From Desulfarculales bacterium UBA696 (lineage in GTDB: Bacteria; Desulfobacterota; Syntrophobacteria; Syntrophobacterales; Syntrophobacteraceae): a stretch of 29,107 nucleotides of DNA. A program made the translations under genes and the position numbers. The notes under the pieces are model-generated. The model saw only the letters and a list, made by a program, of their open reading frames with translations. It did not search any database and was not told the DNA's origin. Shown here one piece after another: positions 7,372-14,750 of the stretch. The DNA lies in assembly GCA_002298995.1 (NCBI GenBank), contig DBMO01000040.1:1-29107 (forward strand), written 5' to 3'. Position 1 is the first letter of the stretch. Every line of letters begins with the position of its first letter.

Positions 7372-8628
7372 ATGAATTTCGACATCAAGGACCAGGGGCT
7401 TGCCGAAAAGGGGAGACTGCGGGTTGAGTGGGCTGCTCAGTCCATGCCCGTGCTCCGGTCCATTAAAGAAAGATTCGCCACCGAAAAACCTTTGGCGGGA
7501 ATCCGTATGGCCGCCTGCCTCCACGTGACAACAGAAACGGCCTATTTGGCCCAGACGCTAAAGGCCGGCGGGGCCGATCTCAGGATCTGCGCTTCAAATC
7601 CCCTGAGCACCCAGGACGATGTAGCGGCATATCTTTCGGTCTGCGAAAAGATCCCCGTGTTCGCGATCAAGGGCGAGGACAAGGATACCTACTACAGGCA
7701 CATTCATTCAGCCCTCGAAAATCAGCCCCAGGTAACCATGGATGACGGGGCCGATCTGGTCGGCGTGCTGCACTCGGACCGGCGCGAACTGCTCCAGTAC
7801 GTGATAGGCGGAACCGAGGAGACGACAACCGGCGTAATACGGCTTCGCAGCATGGCCGAAAAAGGTGTCCTCCAATACCCGATAGTTGCCGTAAACGACG
7901 CAGACACCAAACACCTGTTCGACAACCGCTACGGAACCGGTCAGAGCACGATTGACGGGATTATTCGCGCAACCAACAGGCTGCTTGCCGGGTCGAACTT
8001 CGTCGTTAGCGGCTACGGCTGGTGCGGCCGCGGTGTCGCCATGCGCGCCGCCGGACTGGGCGCCAAGGTAATCGTCACCGAAATAAATCCCCTCAGGGCG
8101 CTCGAAGCGGTAATGGACGGCTACCAGGTAATGCCCATGGAGAAGGCCGCGCAGATCGGCGACTTCTTCTGCACCCTGACAGGCGATATACACGTGATCC
8201 GCGCGGAGCATTTCAAAGCGATGAAAGACGGCGCAATCGTTTGCAATTCCGGCCACTTCAATGTCGAAATCGACCTCGAAGCACTCGGACAAATGGCGAC
8301 CGCCGCGCGACCAATCCGCGAATACATCGAGGAGTTCACACTGGGCAGCGGCAGAAGGATATACGTGCTCGGCGAGGGCCGGCTCATAAATTTAGCCGCC
8401 GCCGAGGGACATCCTTCGAGCGTCATGGACATGAGCTTTGCAAACCAGGCGTTGTGCTCGGAATACATGGTGAAGAACCACTCTTCGCTTAAAAAGCTCG
8501 TCTACACCGTTCCCATCGAAATAGACCGTGAAATAGCCCGCCTCAAGCTGGCGAGCATGGGCGTCACAATCGACACCCTCACCGCGGAGCAGGACGCATA
8601 TCTTCATTCCTGGGAAATGGGGACCTGA
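7372..8628 (+). CDS. ahcY: Adenosylhomocysteinase, short archaeal/Thermotoga type
   Basis: AhcY reversibly splits S-adenosylhomocysteine to adenosine and homocysteine with bound NAD, relieving product inhibition of methyltransferases. The 418-residue protein shows LHVTTETAYLAQTL, the signature CASNPLSTQDDVAAYL, the NAD-binding VVSGYGWCGRGVAMRAAGLGA with DGYQVMPM, and GEGRLINLAAAEGHPSSVMDMSF. It ends in YLHSWEMGT and lacks the long insert and KPDHYRY tail of most proteobacterial enzymes, the pattern of archaeal and Thermotoga AhcY. The ATG at 7372 is chosen because AAGGAAGGAG precedes it by 5 bases. It lies downstream of metK in the methyl cycle but behind a terminator, so it may have its own promoter or rely on read-through. 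Confidence 0.95.
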   Translation: MNFDIKDQGLAEKGRLRVEWAAQSMPVLRSIKERFATEKPLAGIRMAACLHVTTETAYLAQTLKAGGADLRICASNPLSTQDDVAAYLSVCEKIPVFAIKGEDKDTYYRHIHSALENQPQVTMDDGADLVGVLHSDRRELLQYVIGGTEETTTGVIRLRSMAEKGVLQYPIVAVNDADTKHLFDNRYGTGQSTIDGIIRATNRLLAGSNFVVSGYGWCGRGVAMRAAGLGAKVIVTEINPLRALEAVMDGYQVMPMEKAAQIGDFFCTLTGDIHVIRAEHFKAMKDGAIVCNSGHFNVEIDLEALGQMATAARPIREYIEEFTLGSGRRIYVLGEGRLINLAAAEGHPSSVMDMSFANQALCSEYMVKNHSSLKKLVYTVPIEIDREIARLKLASMGVTIDTLTAEQDAYLHSWEMGT

Positions 8629-8665
8629 TTCACTCCCTGGAAGCAATCGGCGGGAATTCGAAGGC

Positions 8666-9868
8666 ATGAGAATGGGAAAGTTTATTATTTTCTGGTTCGC
8701 ATGCCTTCTTTTCCTTGCCGGATGCCCGGCAAAACATTTCGAACCTTCTCCCGCCAAAATCTTTGAAAGCATTCAAGCCGATCAACTACCCGATCTAAGA
8801 GACGATGGGGAACCGGGAGCGCTGCGCCAGGCGCTCCTTACCAGCATATCATGGTGCGAGCGCCTCCCGTCCGAAAAGACCTTTGCTTTCGGTTCGCACT
8901 CCATAAGCGGGGCCGTGATAAGGGACTCTCTCGTCCATCTTCTGGACCTTCTCGATTCAGGTGACCTGAACAAAGATGCGCTCGCAAGGGACTTCGATGT
9001 TTTCAGGGTCGTTGCGCCGGACCGGCCGGGGATGCTAGTTACCGGCTACTACGAACCCGTGCTGGAGGGAAGCCTCAAGCCTGGCCCTGACTTCAGATGG
9101 CCGATTTACGGGGTCCCGCCCGATCTTTTGACAATCGATCTGGAGCGATTCGATCCGGAGCGCTTTAAAGGAGAGCGGCTTACCGGGCGGGTTGAAAACA
9201 ACCGTTTCGTTCCTTTCCATACGCGCGCGGAGATCGACGGCCAAAAGAAACTCGAAGGATCGGGAGTACAGCTCGCGTGGCTTAAAGACCCCGTGGACTG
9301 CTTCTTTCTCCACGTCCAGGGGTCCGGGGTCATAAGGCTTCCGGACGGCGCCACGCGCCGGGTGGGATATGCGGGTGCGAACGGCCGGCCGTACCGCAGC
9401 ATCGGAAAGACCCTGCTGGAAAAGGGGGTCCTCTCGCGCGAAGAGATGTCCCTCCAGGCGATCCGCAAATACCTGAAATCAAATCCCGGCGAGTGCTCTG
9501 CGATAATGTGGGAAAACGAGAGCTACGTGTTTTTCAGGTTTGTCTCCCAAGGACCTGTCGGCAGTCTGAACAGGGTCTTGACCACCGGTCGATCCGTCGC
9601 ATCCGACCCGAAATTTCACCCAAGGGGGGCGGCGGCATTCCTGGTGAGCGATAAGCCCAGGCTCGACCAATCCGGGCAGGTCATCGGATGGGATCGGCTG
9701 AACAGGTGGGTCCTCCATCAGGACACCGGCGGCGCAATAAAAGGGCCGGGAAGAATCGATCTTTTCTGCGGCACCGGAGAAGCAGCGGAGCAAATCGCGG
9801 GACCGATGAAGCAGCCGGGGGAAATGTATTATTTCATCAAAAAAGGGCATGTACCCCGGGATTGGTAG
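8666..9868 (+). CDS. mltA: Membrane-bound lytic murein transglycosylase A (lipoprotein)
   Basis: MltA cleaves peptidoglycan between MurNAc and GlcNAc, forming 1,6-anhydroMurNAc, and is anchored in the outer membrane. The 400-residue protein begins with a lipoprotein signal: hydrophobic FIIFWFACLLF, then lipobox LAGC with Cys20. The MltA domain includes VTGYYEPVLEGS near 125 and IYGVPPDLL near 147. The C-terminal 3D domain has VLHQDTGGAIKGPGRIDLFCG, with Asp353 and Asp365 as the conserved acidic residues. Length and domain order are normal for the family. It follows ahcY by 37 bases and may share its transcript without a metabolic link. The ribosome site is modest (GAAGG). Confidence 0.93.
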   Translation: MRMGKFIIFWFACLLFLAGCPAKHFEPSPAKIFESIQADQLPDLRDDGEPGALRQALLTSISWCERLPSEKTFAFGSHSISGAVIRDSLVHLLDLLDSGDLNKDALARDFDVFRVVAPDRPGMLVTGYYEPVLEGSLKPGPDFRWPIYGVPPDLLTIDLERFDPERFKGERLTGRVENNRFVPFHTRAEIDGQKKLEGSGVQLAWLKDPVDCFFLHVQGSGVIRLPDGATRRVGYAGANGRPYRSIGKTLLEKGVLSREEMSLQAIRKYLKSNPGECSAIMWENESYVFFRFVSQGPVGSLNRVLTTGRSVASDPKFHPRGAAAFLVSDKPRLDQSGQVIGWDRLNRWVLHQDTGGAIKGPGRIDLFCGTGEAAEQIAGPMKQPGEMYYFIKKGHVPRDW

Positions 9869-9993
9869 GAGAGGTCGGCAAGGGGCATGGCCGGGAAAGA
9901 CCCGGTTGCGCGGTCGGGAGGGGCGTGTTGCCCAAATAAGAAATCTCGGTAAATGTGGTGTTATCGCCGAACGGGGCCTCAGGGTTCTTCTTT

Positions 9994-10023
9994 GGGTAGC
10001 CAGGCTATAAATCCGGGCTACCC
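9994..10023. repeat. Hairpin repeat in the mltA downstream region
   Basis: GGGTAGCC and GGCTACCC form a perfect 8-bp inverted repeat around a roughly 14-base AT-rich loop. Related GGGCTAC words occur near 4390 and 2970. It has no T-tract and no coding capacity. Confidence 0.45.
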
Positions 10024-10070
10024 ATTCTATCCCCCATATGTTCGCTAACTTATAGATTCGCGGAACTTTT

Positions 10071-10142
10071 TTTGGGCAACAGCCCCATTATCATTGCCCA
10101 CCGGAGGAATGGGCAGGCACGAAACCAATCCGTGCCCACCAC
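10071..10142. repeat. Palindromic intergenic repeat, GTGGGCACG family, copy 2
   Basis: The first 32 bases (TTTGGGCAACAGCCCC then TGCCCACC) closely match the window start at 6-36. The remainder contains GGCACGAAA and CGTGCCCACC words shared with 12485-12576. It lies between mltA and the small reverse gene at 10159 and is non-coding. Confidence 0.6.
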
Positions 10143-10158
10143 GCCAGGGACTCCGTTT

Positions 10159-10476
10159 TTATCCCTCATCCTTTTCCACGATATTTGAAATAAACTGCTG
10201 AAGAATCCTCATCTCATCGAACGCGCTGCACAGGGCGGTTGCGGCCTTCAGTGCGGTCTGCCCTTCCTCTCCATCGGCAAAGCCGCTGGTTGAGAATAGG
10301 GCGGTCTGAGCAGCCCTGAATCTGTCGGTTGTGCGCTCGGCGAGGGCCTGCAGCTGGGGTAGGACACTTTCCGCCGGCATTTCCGACAGAAGCATTTCGA
10401 GGTCCTTATATTTTTGTTCGTATTCTCGGGCCAGTTGTCCTATAATCTTTAGCTGACTCTGGGGATGATCGACCAT
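10159..10476 (-). CDS. Small helical protein of unknown function
   Basis: I do not recognise this 105-residue protein. It is rich in Ala, Glu, Gln and Leu and looks all-helical, with likely coiled-coil segments: LKIIGQLAREYEQKYKDLEMLL near residues 9-30, LPQLQALAERTTDRFRAAQTAL near 39-60, and a C-terminal ALCSAFDEMRILQQFISNIV. It has no signal peptide or membrane span and few Cys. The call as a real gene rests on the strong AAGGAG 8 bases before the ATG and on codon use like its neighbours. It is divergent from the helicase-like gene at 10790, sharing a 313-base upstream region. A chaperone or secretion-adaptor role is conceivable from size and helicity, but nothing shows it. Confidence 0.7.
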   Translation of the reverse strand: MVDHPQSQLKIIGQLAREYEQKYKDLEMLLSEMPAESVLPQLQALAERTTDRFRAAQTALFSTSGFADGEEGQTALKAATALCSAFDEMRILQQFISNIVEKDEG

Positions 10477-10789
10477 TAAAGGAACTCCTTCTCGAAAACT
10501 AAACGATTTATTGTTAACATCAGTTTATGTTGGGGATTATAATCCCTGACAAGAGATACGTGGTCAGATCCTAATCGTTCTTATCCAATGATTGACAGGA
10601 AAAATTAAGCACGCCCCTTGCGTCAGGGATGCGCGTCTTATCGGCGGAACGCCGCGTTCGGGGTTTCGAGCTGGTGAGGGCGTACTATCTCGCAGTTGCG
10701 ATGGTACGTTGCGCCAGGCTGCTCCCGTATCCGGAAAAGATCTGTCACCGCTGTCCTTTCATTTCGAACGAAGAAGAGGCTACCCGTAA
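10477..10789. other. Divergent upstream region of the small gene and the helicase-like gene
   Basis: The left part (10490-10580) is AT-rich and holds a candidate promoter and a 14-base palindrome. The right part (10600-10789) is GC-rich. It has an open frame from 10629 that runs into the helicase-like gene in another frame and includes CHRCP-like residues, but it has no clear start signal or recognisable domain, so I do not call it. An in-frame TAA immediately before ATG 10790 fixes the start of the downstream gene. Confidence 0.5.
10514..10546 (+). promoter_or_regulatory. Candidate sigma-70 promoter with 14-base palindrome
   Basis: TTAACA (10514-10519) and TATAAT (10538-10543) are 18 bases apart, a good match to a housekeeping promoter directed to the helicase-like gene. 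The -10 box sits inside the perfect palindrome GGGATTATAATCCC (10533-10546), which could be an operator overlapping the promoter. Confidence 0.45.
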
Positions 10790-12220
10790 ATGTTCATCAG
10801 GAATCTTAACATACTCCTTGCCGAGTGGGTCAAGGTGCCAATGGACGGTTTGCCGCCCATGCTTGATAGAAAGCTCCACGAGCGGCTGGTTTTCACTAAT
10901 CCCGACTACGAAATGCGCCACAACCGTGGAGACTGGATCGGAAATATCCCCGCCCAGATAAGCTGTATAAAGCAAAGAGGGCGCAACTACCTTATCCCGC
11001 GCGGCTTTTTCGATCAATTCATCGATTTGTGCAAACGCTTTCAGGTACCTTACCGGATAACGGACCGCAGGAGGTCCTTCGACCCTTTGCCAATCGAATT
11101 TCACGGCGAGCTGAAAGGATATCAGCAGGACGCGGCCGAGGCAGTGCTCGAACACGATTGCGGCACCCTTGTGGGCGGCCACAAGAGCGGCAAAACCGTG
11201 ATTTCCATTTATACTATAGCTCAAAGGCGCCAGCCCACGCTCATAATTGTGCCAAAGCTGGATCTTGTGGATGGATGGCTCAGAAAGATCGAGAGCTTTC
11301 TACAGATCCCCCCATCCGAAGTTGGCATTTTCGCGGGGGGGGTGCATCAGGTCGGAAAACGCATTACCATCGGCCACACCGGGGAAGTAATTCGCTACTG
11401 GAGAAACATAGCCGACAAAATCGGCTACCTGATAGTTGACGAGTCTCAACGCTCGCCGTCGAAGATCCTCACCAGCCTGATCCCCAATTTTGACTGCCGC
11501 TACGTGCTGGGGCTCTCAAACACCGTCGAGCGCAAGGACCGGCTATTTAAGCTTATTTATTTTTACCTCGGCGAGGTTGTTTACACGATACATGAAAAAG
11601 ACGCGCGGGAAGGACGCGGAATAATTCCGGGCAGAGTGATCGCCCGCTCGACGAGTTTCAATTTCCCGTACCACTCGAGGGCCGATTACCCGCTGATGAT
11701 CCGCGAGCTTATGCTCGATGCCGAAAGAAACACTACTATTGCAAACGATGCCGAGGCGGAACTAAAGCAGGGCCAGAAGCCGGTGCTGATTATTTCCGGA
11801 GGTGAAGACCAGGACCAGGCGCTCAAAAAAGAGCTAAAGCGAAGGGGCATTGAAGCCGCTTCCTGCGATGCCCTCCTGAATCGACAGGGCGATAACGGGG
11901 ACGGCAGCGAACCGGTTGCCCCGCTGCCCGACGGTTTCAATATACCGAACGCAAACGTGCTTCTTCTCAGCCCGCGCACTTTGATCCAGTGCTCCCATGC
12001 TATCAACTCAAACGTGATCCTGCTCGCCACTCCGGTATATTTCCGAAAAGCCCTGGCCGACGCAATACGAGACATCAGCCAAAACGGACATTCCCCTGAT
12101 GCCTCTCTAAAGATTTACGACTACGTAGACACCGGGATAGGCATACTGGATAATTATTTCCGCATGCGCAGCTATAATTACGGCGTCCATCCCGACATTT
12201 TGCTAAAGAGTGGGGATTGA
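10790..12220 (+). CDS. SF2 helicase-like protein with degenerate motifs (TOTE/ERCC3-like)
   Basis: This 476-residue protein has the layout of the SF2 helicases found at the C-terminus of TOTE-type primase-helicase proteins. An N-terminal part (LHERLVFTNPDYE near 31, YLIPRGFFDQF near 65) is followed by the Q-region ELKGYQQDAAEAVLEHD near 107 and both RecA-like lobes. Walker A is GGHKSGKT (Lys135, Thr136) and the Walker B/DEAH position reads DESQ (217-220). Motif III is SNT (243-245) instead of SAT. In lobe 2 the GEGFD region and the QxxGRxxR of motif VI are absent, replaced by ALADAIRDIS, although the trailing IYDYVD segment is kept. ATP binding is plausible, but unwinding is doubtful. No primase or nuclease partner is adjacent. 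A role in DNA repair or defence is speculation. Confidence 0.75.
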   Translation: MFIRNLNILLAEWVKVPMDGLPPMLDRKLHERLVFTNPDYEMRHNRGDWIGNIPAQISCIKQRGRNYLIPRGFFDQFIDLCKRFQVPYRITDRRRSFDPLPIEFHGELKGYQQDAAEAVLEHDCGTLVGGHKSGKTVISIYTIAQRRQPTLIIVPKLDLVDGWLRKIESFLQIPPSEVGIFAGGVHQVGKRITIGHTGEVIRYWRNIADKIGYLIVDESQRSPSKILTSLIPNFDCRYVLGLSNTVERKDRLFKLIYFYLGEVVYTIHEKDAREGRGIIPGRVIARSTSFNFPYHSRADYPLMIRELMLDAERNTTIANDAEAELKQGQKPVLIISGGEDQDQALKKELKRRGIEAASCDALLNRQGDNGDGSEPVAPLPDGFNIPNANVLLLSPRTLIQCSHAINSNVILLATPVYFRKALADAIRDISQNGHSPDASLKIYDYVDTGIGILDNYFRMRSYNYGVHPDILLKSGD

Positions 12221-12453
12221 GAGATTGAATTCACCGATTCTCAATTTTCAGCCTTGTAGTTCCTTGGATATTTTCTAAACCCCATTGATCTGCTTTCGAC
12301 ACTCGGCTGATCTGTTCCTCGGAAAACCGTTTGCGCTTCGTGGATTGCGTCATCCTTCCCTTTCGAGGACACTAAGATATCAAATGGTCCTAATTTTGGG
12401 GAGCAGGCCACAATCCCTCAATTCCCCAATCCCTAAATCCCTCAATTCTAAAT
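12214..12453. repeat. GATTGAGGAATTTAGG-type repeat cluster, copy 2
   Basis: GGGGATTGAGAGATTGAATTC at the end of the helicase-like gene and CAATCCCTCAATTCCCC words at 12411-12452 form opposite arms of the same repeat family seen at 5936-6029. The gene's last codons (SGD) overlap the left arm. The interval between has no convincing gene. Confidence 0.55.
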
Positions 12454-12710
12454 CTCAGGCTCTCCAAAGGCATGTTTCAGCACATGTAGGGTGGGCACGG
12501 TTTTTTCGTGCCCACCGGTTGCGAATTTAGATGAACCAACAATCGGTGGGCACGAAAAAACCGTGCCCACCCTACAGCCTAACATTCTGTTGGCGATGCA
12601 ACCTTATTTACAGATAAGTCCTAAATCCGTCAGTCCCGTTGAGTTCGTGAAATTCCGTCAAACCCCTTTAAGTTCCTAATTCCTCAGGCCCTCCAAAGGC
12701 ATGTCTCAGC
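12454..12710. repeat. Direct repeat of the archaemetzincin 3' end flanking a palindrome
   Basis: Bases 12683-12710, the last coding part of the archaemetzincin gene, recur at 12454-12481 with 26 of 28 identical. On the reverse strand the outer copy still reads as the same peptide tail (HAFGEPEI then stop, against HAFGGPEELGT in the gene). The 92-base palindrome at 12485-12576 lies between the copies. The gene's present end, EELGT, is made of GAGGAATTAGGAAC, a dispersed-repeat word. Confidence 0.7.
12485..12576. repeat. Perfect 33-bp inverted repeat with self-complementary arms, GTGGGCACG family copy 3
   Basis: The left arm (12485-12517, starting TGTAGGGTGGGCACGG) is exactly complementary to the right arm (12544-12576) across a 26-base spacer. 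Each arm is itself a hairpin, since GGTGGGCACG pairs with CGTGCCCACC around a T or A run. Degenerate relatives lie at 6-97 and 10071-10142. It has no open reading frame of its own and resembles a REP or MITE-like element. Confidence 0.85.
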
Positions 12711-13246
12711 CGTCGGGAGACTTCGTATTGGCAGGCTCGGCAGAATCTCAGGGGGATTGCATCGAGTTTTTCGGTGCTGAGGGAGCCGTCCATCAGGCAG
12801 TCGGCGGCACGGCAGTGGCCGATTCCAAGAAGATGGACCGCTTCGTGGATGCCGATTTTGGCTGCACGCAGGTAGGTGCGGCTCGGATCGCCGTGCCAGA
12901 GCCGGTGGAGGGATATCACAGCGGCCTGGCCGCCAAGCTGGGACTCGCCGAAGACAAATTTTAGAATCGGCGTGCAGAGGTCGCATTGGACGATGCCGAT
13001 CTTGAACTTTGCGCTGCCGTTTACCGTCTCGAGCATCTTGATGATTTTTCCGGCCGAGTATTGGTTGCGCAGGGGGAGAAAGGCAAAATCGGGGTTCCCG
13101 ATTGGCGGCAAAGCGTCGGCGTTCAGACCCAGCACCGTGTGAAGGTTCGCCGCTACAATTGAAACTGCAAGCGAATCCACTTTACCCAGCGGGATCAGAT
13201 TGACGTGACACTCTTCGGACGGTGCAGAGGGTCTTTTCCGCGCCAA
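12668..13246 (-). CDS. amzA: Archaemetzincin family zinc metalloprotease
   Basis: This 192-residue protein has the complete archaemetzincin signature. The zinc-binding HEAVHLLGIGH spans residues 134-144 (three His and catalytic Glu135) and is followed directly by Cys145, then Cys150 with LM (Met-turn Met152), and the CRAC pair at Cys169/Cys172, which forms the second, structural zinc site. The N-terminal half (VNLIPLGKVD, NADALPPIGNP, FGESQLGGQAAVISLHRL) also fits the family. Substrates of bacterial members are unknown to me. The start is a TTG with AAGG 7 bases upstream; no better start is seen. There is no signal peptide, so it is probably cytoplasmic. It is a single gene, 138 bases from the response regulator on the same strand. 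The C-terminal five residues appear to be read from a dispersed repeat. Confidence 0.9.
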   Translation of the reverse strand: MARKRPSAPSEECHVNLIPLGKVDSLAVSIVAANLHTVLGLNADALPPIGNPDFAFLPLRNQYSAGKIIKMLETVNGSAKFKIGIVQCDLCTPILKFVFGESQLGGQAAVISLHRLWHGDPSRTYLRAAKIGIHEAVHLLGIGHCRAADCLMDGSLSTEKLDAIPLRFCRACQYEVSRRLRHAFGGPEELGT

Positions 13247-13384
13247 TTAGCAACCTTAGTCGGATGGAAGCCCCGGGGCAGCCGGGATTTCCTCCTGGAA
13301 AGGGATTAATCTCAACAAAAACAGCTCGTGGTCGTGGTCGTGCTATGGTTGTGCGTTGGTTAAGGTATTGAGATTGTGACTGGT

Positions 13385-14737
13385 TCAGGTACGGAAAAGG
13401 TTATACCGCTTCATTTTTCTCATCAGGGTGCTCCGGTCGATGCCCAGTTGTTTTGAGGCGCGAACCATGTTGCCGTTGCAAGAATCCAGAGTAGCCCTGA
13501 TATGGTTAAGTTCGAGTTCCTCCAGAGTTATTGGTCCAAAAGAGGCCACATCGGCGCAGGGATTGAGGAATGTAAGCTCTTCGGCCCCGATCATTCTCCC
13601 CCTGGCAATTACCACGGCCCGCTCGACAACGTTTCTAAGCTCGCGAATGTTTCCCGGCCAGCTATATGAACAAAGAAGGCTTATCGCCCTCTGAGTGAAA
13701 CCTTCCAACCGCTTGCCCGTCTCCTCGGTATAGCGTTTCAGGAAATGATCCGCCAAAACGGGGATATCGTCCTGTCGCTCTCGCAGGGGTGGGATATTTA
13801 TGGTGATAACGTTGATGCGGTAGTAAAAATCTTCCCTGAACTGCTTCTCCCTGATGAGCGCGGGCAGGTCCCTGTGAGTTGCGCTGATCAGACGGAAATC
13901 GGACTGAATTGATTTGCTGCCCCCAACCCGGACAAGGCTCTTGTCTTCAAGCGAGCGAAGAAGGCTGACCTGCATTCTTGGAGAAATCTCGCCAACTTCG
14001 TCCATGAAAAGGGTACCGTTGGAGGCCATCTCCAGGCGGCCTCGCCTTGCCTTGATAGCGCCTGTAAAGGCGCCCTTCTCGTGACCGAACAGTTCGCTTT
14101 CGAGCAAAGATTCGGAGACCGATCCGCAATTGACCGCGACAAAGGGCCCGCAGGACCGCTCGCTTCTAAGGTGTATGGCCCTTGCCACCATATCCTTTCC
14201 GACGCCGGTTTCGCCCGTGATCAGTATTGGCGCGGACGATTTGGCAACTTCGTCGATTGTGGAAAAGATATTTCGCATCGGGTCGGAGTGGATGATGAAA
14301 ACATCGAAGAACCCTTCGTGGCTTTCGACCAACTGTTCCTTGAGGGCTATGTTTTCTTCCTGCAGGGCCTTATGGGCCATGACGCGGCCCATAAGAAGCG
14401 ATAGTTCATCCGGGTCGAACGGCTTGCACAGGTAATCCATCGCGCCGCGCTTCATGGCTTCCACGGCGGTTTCTATCGAACCGTGAGCGGTCATCATGAT
14501 AATGATCGCCTCGGGTTGAACCTCCTTTAGCCTGGTCAGCAGTTCCATGCCGTTCATGCCCGGCATCTTGACGTCGACCAGGTATATGTCGAAAAACGAG
14601 TCCTCGGTGCGCTTGAGCGCCTCTTGGCCCGAAAAGGTCACATCTACTCTAAAGCCGTCCTTTTCGAGCCACCCCCGGAGTGCTTCGCATATCATCTCCT
14701 CATCATCCACAACCATGATCCGCTTCGATAGACTCAT
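13385..14737 (-). CDS. Sigma-54-dependent response regulator, NtrC family
   Basis: This 450-residue transcription activator is the partner of the histidine kinase encoded just upstream. The receiver domain (1-120) has Asp11/Asp12, the phospho-acceptor Asp55 in YLVDVKMPG, and Lys in YLCKPFDP. The AAA+ domain (about 147-375) has Walker A GETGVGKD, the sigma-54 contact loop GAFTGA, Walker B-like TLFMDEVGEI, and FYYRINVITINIPPLRER. A Fis-type helix-turn-helix ends the protein (ATLDSCNGNMVRASKQLGIDRSTLMRKMKRY). All catalytic signatures are intact, so it should activate sigma-54 promoters when phosphorylated. AAAAGGGA precedes the ATG, and the gene starts 13 bases after the kinase stop, so the two form one operon. 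Its targets cannot be read from this window. Confidence 0.95.
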   Translation of the reverse strand: MSLSKRIMVVDDEEMICEALRGWLEKDGFRVDVTFSGQEALKRTEDSFFDIYLVDVKMPGMNGMELLTRLKEVQPEAIIIMMTAHGSIETAVEAMKRGAMDYLCKPFDPDELSLLMGRVMAHKALQEENIALKEQLVESHEGFFDVFIIHSDPMRNIFSTIDEVAKSSAPILITGETGVGKDMVARAIHLRSERSCGPFVAVNCGSVSESLLESELFGHEKGAFTGAIKARRGRLEMASNGTLFMDEVGEISPRMQVSLLRSLEDKSLVRVGGSKSIQSDFRLISATHRDLPALIREKQFREDFYYRINVITINIPPLRERQDDIPVLADHFLKRYTEETGKRLEGFTQRAISLLCSYSWPGNIRELRNVVERAVVIARGRMIGAEELTFLNPCADVASFGPITLEELELNHIRATLDSCNGNMVRASKQLGIDRSTLMRKMKRYNLFRT

Positions 14738-14750
14738 AGGAAATCCCTTT

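Noticed and set aside
10592..10961. Small forward frames before the helicase-like gene (10592-10789 and 10629-10961)
   Set aside because: No ribosome site or recognised domain; the second overlaps the helicase-like gene by 170 bases in another frame.
12214..12576. CRISPR array from regularly repeated words
   Set aside because: Repeats are degenerate, palindromic, of irregular spacing and lack unique spacers of constant length; no cas genes nearby.
12485..12576. Insertion sequence
   Set aside because: No transposase frame between the inverted arms; at most a non-autonomous element.
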